A stretch of 64,000 nucleotides of DNA from Xanthomonas sp. (GTDB taxonomy: Bacteria; Pseudomonadota; Gammaproteobacteria; Xanthomonadales; Xanthomonadaceae), in the NCBI RefSeq assembly GCF_017163755.1, contig NZ_JAFIWC010000024.1:1-64000 (forward strand), read 5' to 3'. Position 1 is the first letter of the stretch; the number at the start of each line of letters is the position of its first letter. The notes under the pieces are model-generated. The model made no database searches and was not told the DNA's origin. It was given only the letters and a program-made list of their open reading frames with translations. This document shows positions 36,905 through 44,611 of the stretch, piece by piece. The translations under genes were made by a program, and so were the position numbers.

Positions 36905-37858
36905 ATGACGACAACGATTCGCTTCCATCGCTACGGCGGTCCCGAGGTTCTGCTGCCGGAGGACGAGCAGGTCGGCGCGCCGGGACCCGGACAGGTCCGG
37001 CTGCGCCAGGAGGCGATCGGCGTCAACTTCATCGACACCGCCTTTCGCCAGGGCATCTTTCCCATGCCCTTGCCCGGGGTCACCGGTGTCGAAGGCGCCG
37101 GCGTGGTCGAGGCGGTCGGGCCCGATGTCGCGGACATCGCCGTCGGCGACCGGATGGCGTACTTCCTCGCCCCGGGAAGCTATGCCGAACAGCGCCTGGT
37201 GAACGCGTCCGACCTGATCCCCACGCCGCACGACCTGTCGTCGGCGCAGGTGGCCACGGTGCTGACCAAGGGCCTGACCGCGTGGGCCGCAATGAACGGC
37301 TTCCATCGGCTCCAGGCCGGCGACACCGTGCTGGTGCAGGGCGCCTCCAGCAACGTCGGGACGCTGCTTTCGCGCTGGGCCAAGGCCCGTGGCGCGGCGG
37401 TCATCGGCACCGCGAGTTCGCAAGCCAAACGGGCGGCGCTTGGCGAGGCGGTCGACTGCGCATTGCTGTCGGGCAGCGACGATCTGGCGGCGCAGGTCCG
37501 CGCCTTCGCGCCCAATGGCGTGGATGTCGTGTACGAATTCGTCGGCAACGCCACCTTTGCCGCATCGGTGGCCGCGGTGCGCGATGGCGGCACGATCGTC
37601 GCCCTCGGCGCCGCATCCGGGGCGCCGGTGGTGGACCAGGCAGGATTGGCGTCGCGCGGCGTGCACATGGTCGGCGGCCCCATGGCGCAGCATCTCCAGG
37701 GCAGGGCGGTGCAAGCCGCCAGCGAGGTGTTCGATGCGTACCGAAAGGGCGTCTTCGGCAAGCTCGAAGCCGCCCGCTATCCGCTCGCCAGCGCGGCGCT
37801 CGCCCATGCGGACATCGCGGCGCGGCGCACCTCGGGGCCGATGCTGTTGATTCCCTGA
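36905..37858 (+). CDS. zinc-independent quinone oxidoreductase (MDR family)
   Basis: A 317-residue medium-chain dehydrogenase/reductase similar to QorA. The N-terminal catalytic part has GVNFIDTAFRQGIFP and GVTGVEGAGVVEAVG; Zn ligands are absent, as in quinone reductases. The Rossmann fold carries VLVQGASSNVGTLLSRWAKA (variant of AxGGVG). NADPH-dependent one-electron quinone reduction is the family reaction. It closes the contiguous part of the redox cluster. Confidence 0.9.
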   Translation: MTTTIRFHRYGGPEVLLPEDEQVGAPGPGQVRLRQEAIGVNFIDTAFRQGIFPMPLPGVTGVEGAGVVEAVGPDVADIAVGDRMAYFLAPGSYAEQRLVNASDLIPTPHDLSSAQVATVLTKGLTAWAAMNGFHRLQAGDTVLVQGASSNVGTLLSRWAKARGAAVIGTASSQAKRAALGEAVDCALLSGSDDLAAQVRAFAPNGVDVVYEFVGNATFAASVAAVRDGGTIVALGAASGAPVVDQAGLASRGVHMVGGPMAQHLQGRAVQAASEVFDAYRKGVFGKLEAARYPLASAALAHADIAARRTSGPMLLIP

Positions 37859-38382
37859 GTGCACCTGGCCGGGAGCGCGAGGCGTCCCATGCCGCCGACA
37901 TCGCTTTTTCGTTCGCGCCAGCCGGCCGCTGCGCGCGCTCGCGGCGCGACACCCGCCTGGTGGTGCCTTCGCGGCGGCGGGAGGCGGGCTGCATCGGCTT
38001 CGAACTCCATCGTTCGGTGCATGACGGCCAACGGTGCTGCTCGTGCGAACGCTGACGGCTGGTGCAGGACCTGGACCGCTGGCGTCCAGTTCCAGCGGCC
38101 GTACATGCAGGCGTTCACCGCTGAGGCGGCCGCACCAAATCGCAGGCGAGACGGACCTGCGCAGCTTCGCCATTTCCCACGCCGCAGCCTGTCGAGCTTG
38201 AGTGCAGCGGCCGGCGATGAGCATGCATGCGCGGTCCGCATGTCCAAGAGGAATCGGCAATGCCGGGACACGAACCGGCATTAGCGCGGCCAGCACCCGC
38301 GCCTAGGATTCCACCACGGCCTCGCACCCGGTCCGGTTGCCGGGCCGCCGACAACAACCACCCTCGACCCAGGAGCATGCAG
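37859..38382. other. gap of about 520 bases, nothing recognised
   Basis: Open frames on both strands lack protein-family features. CCAGGAG at 38369-38375 is the ribosome-binding site of the next gene. Given remnants elsewhere in this island, it may be fully decayed coding DNA, but no identity can be read. Confidence 0.4.
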
Positions 38383-38814
38383 ATGATCAACCAAGCGAAC
38401 GAAAAGCTGATCCGCGGCCTGTACGACGCCGTCAACAGCAAGGACCTGAAGACGATCGCGGACTTCGGTGCGCCCGAGAGCGAATGGCTGGACGTGCCGT
38501 TCGACTTCACCACCTATGGGGTCAACGCCATCGTCGACCCGTGGAAAAGCTGGTTCGGCATCTTCCCGGATGCGAGCTGCGAAGTGCGCAGCATCGTGGC
38601 GATAGACGACTACGTGGTCGCGCAGGGCATTGGCCGCGGCACCCACCTGGGCGTGTTCAACTCGCCGGCGGGCGAACTGCAGCCCACCGGCCGGACGATG
38701 CAGGTCAATTTCTGCGACGTCTACCGGCTCAAGGACGGCAAGATCGTACGTGCCGATTCCTACTTCGATTTCTACGGCCTGTTCAAGCAGCTTTCGCCGG
38801 CCCCGTCCGCCTGA
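38383..38814 (+). CDS. SnoaL-like polyketide cyclase family protein
   Basis: A 143-residue SnoaL-like protein of a slightly different branch: NEKLIRGLYDAVNSKDLKTI, ITDxPF-like region SEWLDVPFDFTTYGVNAIVD, IGRGTHLGVFNSPAGELQPT and VYRLKDGKIVRADSYFDFY. AGGAG at 38371-38375 favours the ATG at 38383 over 38377. It is the third SnoaL-like gene of the island, set apart by the 520-base gap. Confidence 0.8.
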   Translation: MINQANEKLIRGLYDAVNSKDLKTIADFGAPESEWLDVPFDFTTYGVNAIVDPWKSWFGIFPDASCEVRSIVAIDDYVVAQGIGRGTHLGVFNSPAGELQPTGRTMQVNFCDVYRLKDGKIVRADSYFDFYGLFKQLSPAPSA

Positions 38815-38817
38815 GTG

Positions 38818-39063
38818 ATTGGGCCGGCATGCGCAGGCGTCCTGCCGCGCTGGGTCGCCCGGGACATCACGCTGGACGGCAATACGTTCCGCCACAGCCA
38901 TGGCGGCGCCAAGCGGCCATGGATCGGGACGATGACGTATGGTTTGGTGGTGCCGAAAGGGCCATGGCGGGTCGCCCTTTCGCGGACGCACGGCACGCGC
39001 GAGTTCGATGGCCAAGATGATGCGCCGGTCTACGGGAGCGCAATGGTCAGCTATGCGCCATGA
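38818..39063 (+). pseudogene. C-terminal remnant of an LpxR-like lipid A deacylase (DUF2219)
   Basis: About 80 residues reading WVARDITLDGNTFRHSHGG, then WIGTMTYGLVV and HGTREFDGQDDAPVYGSAMV, ending SYAP. This matches the final strands of LpxR/DUF2219 outer-membrane 3'-O-deacylases (ARNIFLDGNTFRDSHSV, RTREFEGQ). The N-terminal two thirds, including the catalytic His, are missing, and the usual C-terminal aromatic residue is replaced by Pro. It is a non-functional fragment. Confidence 0.65.
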
Positions 39064-39163
39064 GCGGACGTCGCTGGCGAAGCGCGTGCCGCGCGGCAGA
39101 CGGTGGCCGGTGCGAGGCTGCGTTGCCCGATGCCGGGGTGCCGCCTAAGTGCGAGTGGGCCGA

Positions 39164-39180
39164 GCGGCACGTCGTGCCGC
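39164..39180. terminator. palindromic hairpin downstream of the sensor kinase
   Basis: GCGGCACGTCGTGCCGC is a perfect palindrome about 30 bases after the kinase stop on the minus strand and after the LpxR remnant on the plus strand. No U-tract follows on either strand, so it is at best a weak or rho-aided terminator. Confidence 0.35.
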
Positions 39181-39210
39181 CACCGCGGCGAGAGAGTGGC
39201 GGATCGGCAG

Positions 39211-40398
39211 CTAGCCGGGACGCGGCAGTCTCACCCGCGCGCACAGCCCGCCGCCGGTGCGGTTGGCGAATTCCAGCGTGCCGCCGTGGGCTTGGCAGAT
39301 CGCCGCGGCGATGGACAGGCCCAGCCCGCTGCCGCCCCAGTGCCGCGCACGCGAATCCTCGGCCCGCCAGAACCGGTCGACCATTCGCGGCAACAGTTCG
39401 GGAGCCACGCCGGGGCCGCGATCGCAGACGCAGACCAGCAGGTGGCCGGGTTCGGCGCTGGCTTCGATCAGCAGGCTCTTGCCGGCAGCGGCATAGCGCA
39501 GCGCATTCTCGATCAACACCGACAGCACCTGGCCGATGCGGTCGCGGTCGGCAGCGACTTCCAGCTCGCCCGCTGTGCGCACCTGCACATCCATCTCGGC
39601 CGCCTGCAGCGCCTGCGCCACCCAGGCCAGGCGCTCGCCGATCAGTGTGTCGATCGGAAAGGTATGCGGCTCCAGCATCAGCTGGTTGGCGCGGGCCATC
39701 GACAGCAGGTGCAGATCGCCGACCAGGCGATTGATCTGCTCCAACTGGCGATGCACCATCTGCAACTGCTCGTCGTTGCAGGGGAACACCTGGTCCAGCA
39801 TGCCCTGCACCCGGCCCATCGCCGCGTTCAGCGGGGTACGCAGTTCGTGCGCCAGCATCGCGCTTGAATCGCGCACCTCGCGCTCGTATTGCTGCAATTG
39901 CGCGGTCATGCCGTTGAAGTCCGTCGCGAAGCTGGCCAGTTCGTCCGGCGCGCCGGGGATCACGTTCGCGCGCGCGGCGAAATCGCCATCGCTGATCCGG
40001 CGCGCGGCTTCGGCGACATCGGAGAACTGTCGCGACAACGGCCGCGATGCCAGCAGCCCGCAGACTACGATGACCGGGATCGAGGCGATCACCGCGGCCG
40101 CCAGCAGCAGCCAGTCGCGGCTGGCCAATCCGGGCAGGAAGTCGGCTACGTCGTAGTAGCGCTCGAACAGTTGCCATAGGCGCTGTTCGTTGCTGTGCGG
40201 ATCGTCGCGCAGTTGCATCATTTCCTGCCGCGCCGCCGGCGGCAGCTGCCGCAGTGTCAGGAGATCCCAGATCGAGAAGCGCAGCACCATGACGAACACG
40301 ATGGCCAGCACCGCGAGCACCGCCAGCGCGCTCATGCGCAGGCCGACCCACTGCCATAGCGGCGCATGCGCATTGCGGCGGGCGAACGGCCATTTCAT
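39211..40398 (-). CDS. sensor histidine kinase of an RND-linked two-component system
   Basis: A 395-residue inner-membrane kinase: two transmembrane helices (about 20-40 and 95-116) around a short periplasmic loop, HAMP region (RQFSDVAEAARRISDGDFAA), HisKA with H184 (AMLAHELRTPLNAAMG) and HATPase (IENALRY, DRGPGVAPELLPRMVDRFW, GGSGLGLSIAAAICQAHGG). It overlaps the response-regulator gene by four bases. The pair is divergent from an efflux operon, as with SmeSR/SmeABC in Stenotrophomonas; the stimulus is unknown. Confidence 0.93.
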   Translation of the reverse strand: MKWPFARRNAHAPLWQWVGLRMSALAVLAVLAIVFVMVLRFSIWDLLTLRQLPPAARQEMMQLRDDPHSNEQRLWQLFERYYDVADFLPGLASRDWLLLAAAVIASIPVIVVCGLLASRPLSRQFSDVAEAARRISDGDFAARANVIPGAPDELASFATDFNGMTAQLQQYEREVRDSSAMLAHELRTPLNAAMGRVQGMLDQVFPCNDEQLQMVHRQLEQINRLVGDLHLLSMARANQLMLEPHTFPIDTLIGERLAWVAQALQAAEMDVQVRTAGELEVAADRDRIGQVLSVLIENALRYAAAGKSLLIEASAEPGHLLVCVCDRGPGVAPELLPRMVDRFWRAEDSRARHWGGSGLGLSIAAAICQAHGGTLEFANRTGGGLCARVRLPRPG

Positions 40399-41084
40399 CG
40401 GAAGCGATAGCCGATCGCGCGCACCGTCACCAGCACGCCGCTGATGCGCTCGCTTTCCAGCTTCCTGCGCAGGTTGTGCACGTGCGCATCCACCACCCGT
40501 TCCAGCGCGTCGCTGTCCGGCAGGCAGATCTCCAGCAGTTCGCTGCGCGTATAGGCCTTGAACGGCGTTTTCAGCAAGGTGGCCAGGATATTGAATTCGG
40601 TCGGGGTCAGGTCGAGCGGAACCTCGTTGTCGTCCGCATCGCGCACCGTGGCCAGGACCGCGGCCGTGTCGACCGTGAGCCGGTCGTATCTCAGTGCTTC
40701 CTCGGCCGCCCTCGCCGGCCCGGCGCGACGCAGCACCGCGTACACGCGCGCGACCACTTCCTTGGGACTGTAGGGCTTGACCACGTAGTCGTCGGCGCCG
40801 TAGCGCAGCGCGCCGAGCTTCTCCGGCTCGTCGCCCATCGCGGTCACCATGATCACCGGCGTGTCGCTGCTGCGGCGGATCGTCGACAGCACTTCGGTGC
40901 CGCTGCGCTTGGGCAGCATCACGTCCAGCAGCACCAGATCCGGCTTCCACTGCGCATGCAGCTGGATCGCCCGCTCGCCGTCGCCGGCGACCGCAACGTC
41001 GAAACCGTCCCGGCGCAGGTAGGCCTCGAGGATGCTGGCGCTGTCTGCATCGTCTTCGACGACGAGAACCTTCTTGGAACCCAT
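40395..41084 (-). CDS. OmpR family response regulator
   Basis: A 229-residue regulator with receiver domain (VVEDDADSASILEAYL, D54 in VLLDVMLPKRSG, Lys in DDYVVKPYSPKE) and a C-terminal winged helix (LDLTPTEFNILATLLKTPFK, VVDAHVHNLRRKLE, VRAIGYRF). Likely binds the repeated CTTGA sites in the 111-bp divergent region and controls the efflux operon and itself. Confidence 0.95.
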   Translation of the reverse strand: MGSKKVLVVEDDADSASILEAYLRRDGFDVAVAGDGERAIQLHAQWKPDLVLLDVMLPKRSGTEVLSTIRRSSDTPVIMVTAMGDEPEKLGALRYGADDYVVKPYSPKEVVARVYAVLRRAGPARAAEEALRYDRLTVDTAAVLATVRDADDNEVPLDLTPTEFNILATLLKTPFKAYTRSELLEICLPDSDALERVVDAHVHNLRRKLESERISGVLVTVRAIGYRFR

Positions 41085-41106
41085 GGCGTGCAGCCCTTGT
41101 CGCGCG

Positions 41107-41146
41107 TCTTGATGAAATCTTGAAGATTCCTAGAAGCCAGCTTGAA
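41107..41146. promoter_or_regulatory. four tandem CTTGA half-sites, 11-bp phased (response-regulator operator)
   Basis: CTTGA at 41108, CTTGA at 41119, CTAGA at 41130 and CTTGA at 41141 are spaced exactly 11 bp apart, one helical turn. They lie in the divergent region between the OmpR-type regulator gene and the outer-membrane-factor gene. Direct repeats on one helical face are how OmpR-family dimers bind. The two outermost sites are part of longer TCTTGA and GCTTGAA matches. Confidence 0.6.
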
Positions 41147-41195
41147 CTTGCGGCCCGATTCTATCCGTCGAGATTTGGCCACCCGACCGATACCC

Positions 41196-42644
41196 ATGAT
41201 TCTAACGCCTGCAGACGGCGCGTCGCGCCGCCTGTTCCCCGCCCTGTTGGTCGCACTGCTCGGCGGCTGTTCGTTGGCCCCGGTCTACGAGCAGCCGCGG
41301 GCCACGGTGCCGCATACCTTCGGCGGATCTTCCGCAACACCCGCAACCCGGCCGGCCAGCGCGGCGGTGGCGCTGTCGGATGCGGAGCTGCAGTTCCTGC
41401 GCCAGTTCTCGCCGGACCACGACCTGGCGCCGCTGCTGGTCCAGGCGCTGGCGCACAATCCGGATTTCCGCAACACCGTCGCGCAGGTGCAGCAGGCGCG
41501 CGCGCAGTACCGGATCGAGCGATCGCCGCAGCTGCCGCAGGTCGGGATCAGCGCGCAGAGCGCCCGGCAGAGCTACGGCGACCCCGCCAATCGGGAGCGC
41601 TACGGGCAGAAGCTGATCACTGCGGCGGTGGGCATCGACGCGTTCGAGCTGGACCTGTTCGGCAGGCTGGCCTCGCTGTCGGCGGCCGCGCAGCAGCGCT
41701 ACCTGGCGTCGGCCTTCGGCCAGCAGGCGGCGCGCGGTGCATTGATCGCCGAAGTGCTGCGCGCCTATACCGTGGAACGCGCAGCGGCGCAGGCGCAGGC
41801 CCATTGCCGCACCATGGCCGAGGACAGCGCGGCGTTGCTGGCGTTCGCCAGCGGCCAGCGCGACGTAGGGCTGATCTCCGACGACGAATACAGCCGGCAG
41901 CGCCGGCAGGCCGACCAGGCGCAGGTACGCGCGCTGCAGGCCGCAAGCGACCATGCCGCCGCGTTGCGCGCATTGCAGCTGCTTGCCGGCTTCGACGCGC
42001 CGGCCGCAACCGCCGGGCTGCAGGACCTGCTGCCGGCCGATGCCACCGGCCTGGCGCTGCGCGACCTGAATTCGGCGCTGTTGCTGCAGCGCCCCGACAT
42101 CCAGCAAGTCGAGGCCGAACTGCGCGCGCGCAACGCCGATATCGGGGCCGCACGCGCCGCCTTCTTCCCCTCGTTGCGTTTGAGCACGTCGTTGGGCACC
42201 GCCAGCGCCGACCTCGGTGGCCTGTTCGCCTCCGGCAGCCGCGCCTGGAGCTTCGTGCCGCAGCTGGCGATGCCGATCTTCGACTTCGGGCGCAACCGCG
42301 CCAACCTGGACCTGGCGCAGTTGCGCGAGCAGGCCGGGGTGGCCGACTACGAAAAGGCGATCGAGTCCGCTTTCCGCGAAGTCGCCGACGCGCTCGATGC
42401 CGGTCCCGGCCTGCGGCAAGGCGAACAGCGCGCGCGGGAACACGCCGAGCGCGAACGGCAGCGCGTCGCGCGCATGGCCAGGCGCGTGGCGGACGGACTG
42501 CAGGACCGGCCCGCGCTGCTCGGCGAGCGCATCGAAGCCGAGCAGGAGGAGCTGGACCACCTGCAGGCGCGCCAGGACCTGATCCTCAATCGCATCGCGC
42601 TGTTCCGCGCGTTCTATGGCGTGCGCTTGCCGCACGCACCTTGA
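41196..42644 (+). CDS. RND efflux outer-membrane factor lipoprotein (NodT/OprM type)
   Basis: A 482-residue TolC-like outer-membrane factor. It has a lipoprotein signal (LFPALLVALLGGC; Cys at about residue 25) and paired OEP repeats, including LQRPDIQQVEAELRARNADI and FFPSLRLSTSLGTASADLGG typical of the NodT branch. It forms the outer-membrane duct of a tripartite pump. An ATG at 41196 is chosen because the signal peptide follows directly. First gene of the operon. Confidence 0.93.
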   Translation: MILTPADGASRRLFPALLVALLGGCSLAPVYEQPRATVPHTFGGSSATPATRPASAAVALSDAELQFLRQFSPDHDLAPLLVQALAHNPDFRNTVAQVQQARAQYRIERSPQLPQVGISAQSARQSYGDPANRERYGQKLITAAVGIDAFELDLFGRLASLSAAAQQRYLASAFGQQAARGALIAEVLRAYTVERAAAQAQAHCRTMAEDSAALLAFASGQRDVGLISDDEYSRQRRQADQAQVRALQAASDHAAALRALQLLAGFDAPAATAGLQDLLPADATGLALRDLNSALLLQRPDIQQVEAELRARNADIGAARAAFFPSLRLSTSLGTASADLGGLFASGSRAWSFVPQLAMPIFDFGRNRANLDLAQLREQAGVADYEKAIESAFREVADALDAGPGLRQGEQRAREHAERERQRVARMARRVADGLQDRPALLGERIEAEQEELDHLQARQDLILNRIALFRAFYGVRLPHAP

Positions 42645-42670
42645 ATCATCCCACTCCGATAGGTTCTCAC

Positions 42671-43474
42671 ATGAAGACACTCGCGTTTCTCTCGACCCTG
42701 GCCTGCGCCCTGGCGCCACTGGCGGCCAACGCCGCCGATGCGGACGCCTCCGGGTTCCGGTTGTTTGGCCGGCAGACCGACCTGAGCGTCGGCGTCGGCA
42801 CGGTGGTGGCGCCGCGCTACTTCGGCTCCAAGGACGATCGCGCGCAGCCCGTCCCCGTACTCGCGGCGCGAAGCGGCGTCGTGTTCTTTGACACCGTACG
42901 TGGCCTGGGCGTGCAGATACAGACCGACGGCGGCTTCTACGCCAGCCAGTCCTTCGGCTACGACTTGGGGCGGCTGGACCGCAACAGCAGCTGGCGTCCC
43001 GGCTCAAATACCCTGGCTGGAATGGGCGACGTGCCCGGCTCGGTGACCAGCCGCACGATGATCGCGCAGCAATTCAATCAGTACCTGATGCTGAACGCCG
43101 AAGCCGAAGTCACACTGAAGGATGGCGCGCGCCGCAACAACTACCGCGCCGGCGCCAAGCTGACCCTGCTGCAGAACGACAGGGATACGGTGACCATGGA
43201 TCTGGATGCCCACGGGGGCGACCACCGCTACAACCAGGCCTACTTCGGCGTGACCCAGGCGCAGAGCGCGCGCAGCAGATTCGCGACGTACAGCGCCGGC
43301 TCCGGGTTCTATGCCTACTCGGTCGGTGCCAACTGGGATCACGCGCTCTCCAAGCACTGGAGCAGTTCGCTAACGGTTGTGGGTACGCGCTATATCGACA
43401 ACGCCGATGGCAGCCCGATTGTGCAACGCCGCGCCTTCGCCAGCGGCGTCGCCGCCGTCACCTACACGTTCTGA
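42671..43474 (+). CDS. MipA/OmpV family outer-membrane protein
   Basis: A 267-residue beta-barrel: signal peptide (MKTLAFLSTLACALAPLAANA), then VGVGTVVAPRYFGSKDDRAQ and later barrel strands ending SGVAAVTYTF with the C-terminal Phe expected for outer-membrane insertion. MipA/OmpV proteins act in scaffold, adhesion or antimicrobial-peptide responses. Placement between the outer-membrane factor and the RND adaptor is unusual for an efflux operon. Confidence 0.9.
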   Translation: MKTLAFLSTLACALAPLAANAADADASGFRLFGRQTDLSVGVGTVVAPRYFGSKDDRAQPVPVLAARSGVVFFDTVRGLGVQIQTDGGFYASQSFGYDLGRLDRNSSWRPGSNTLAGMGDVPGSVTSRTMIAQQFNQYLMLNAEAEVTLKDGARRNNYRAGAKLTLLQNDRDTVTMDLDAHGGDHRYNQAYFGVTQAQSARSRFATYSAGSGFYAYSVGANWDHALSKHWSSSLTVVGTRYIDNADGSPIVQRRAFASGVAAVTYTF

Positions 43475-43495
43475 CGGCAACATAGAGCAGCCGCC

Positions 43496-44611
43496 ATGAA
43501 AGCCAGTTTTGCGATCCTCTTCTCCGTCTGCATGCCCTTGGCTGCAATCTCGCTGTCGGCTTGTAGCCGCGAAGCGGCGCCTCCGGCGGAGGCGCCGCGC
43601 GCGGTGAAGCTCGAAACCGTCGGTGCCGACGCCGGCGCCGACACCAACCGCTTCGTGGCCCAGGTCCGCCAGGCGCAGCGGGCCGAACTCGGCTTCGAGG
43701 GCGGCGGCCGCATCGCTTCCATCGAGGTGGACGCCGGCGACCGCGTGCGCCAGGGCCAGATCCTGGCGCGCCTGGACCCGGAGCCGAGCCGCCTGCGCGT
43801 GGAGCAGGCCGAAGCCAGCGCCAGGATCGCCGCCGCCGACCTGGAGCAGCAGCGGACCCAGCTTGCGCAGCAGCAGGCCATGTTCGAGGACGGCGCCGCG
43901 TCGGCGACGACCCTGACCGGCGCCAAGACCGCGTTCGCCAGCGCAAAGGCGCGGTTGCGCAGCGCGCAGGCGGATCTTTCGCTGGCGCGGCGCGGCCTGC
44001 GCCAGGCCGACATCCGTGCACCGTTCGACGGCAGCGTGGTCGCGCGGCTGCAGCAACCCGATGGCAATGTCGCGGCAGGGCAGCCGGTGCTGCAGGTCGA
44101 GGGCCAAGGCCGCCTCCAGCTGACGGTGGCGCTGCCGGCGGCACGGGCAGCGTCGCTGCGCCCCGGGCAACCGGCGACGGCATATCGCGCCAATGCGCCC
44201 GAGCAAGCGCTGCCGGTGCAACTGCGCAGCGTTTCCGATCGCCTCGACGGCGGCGCCACCGCGCAGGCGCTGTTCGAAAGCGCGGCGGGCGATGCCAGCT
44301 TGCGCAGCGGCGAGAGCGTGCTGCTTGCGCTGCCGTCCGACGCGACGCGACCGTTGAGCGTGCCGCTCAGCGCGCTGGTACCGAGCAAGGGCGACGGCAA
44401 GATGATGGTGTTCGTCTACCAGGGCGGGAACGCCACCGTGCGCCGGCGCCGGATCGTGACCGGCGACGCCGGCGGCGATCGCGTGCAGGTGCGCCAAGGG
44501 CTGGACCCGGGCGAACGGATCGTGGCGGCCGGGGCGGCATTTCTCACCGACGGGCAGCCCGTCGTTCCCTTCCTTCCCGATTCGGGCCTGACCGGCAACG
44601 CCTCGCCATGA
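43496..44611 (+). CDS. RND efflux periplasmic adaptor subunit
   Basis: A 371-residue membrane-fusion protein: lipoprotein-like signal (CMPLAAISLSAC; Cys about 23), lipoyl half-motifs (RIASIEVDAGDRVRQGQILA and APFDGSVVARLQQPDGNVAA), an alpha-hairpin (about 95-155) and a beta-barrel/membrane-proximal domain. Its stop overlaps the pump gene start (ATGA). It bridges the RND pump to the outer-membrane factor. Confidence 0.94.
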   Translation: MKASFAILFSVCMPLAAISLSACSREAAPPAEAPRAVKLETVGADAGADTNRFVAQVRQAQRAELGFEGGGRIASIEVDAGDRVRQGQILARLDPEPSRLRVEQAEASARIAAADLEQQRTQLAQQQAMFEDGAASATTLTGAKTAFASAKARLRSAQADLSLARRGLRQADIRAPFDGSVVARLQQPDGNVAAGQPVLQVEGQGRLQLTVALPAARAASLRPGQPATAYRANAPEQALPVQLRSVSDRLDGGATAQALFESAAGDASLRSGESVLLALPSDATRPLSVPLSALVPSKGDGKMMVFVYQGGNATVRRRRIVTGDAGGDRVQVRQGLDPGERIVAAGAAFLTDGQPVVPFLPDSGLTGNASP

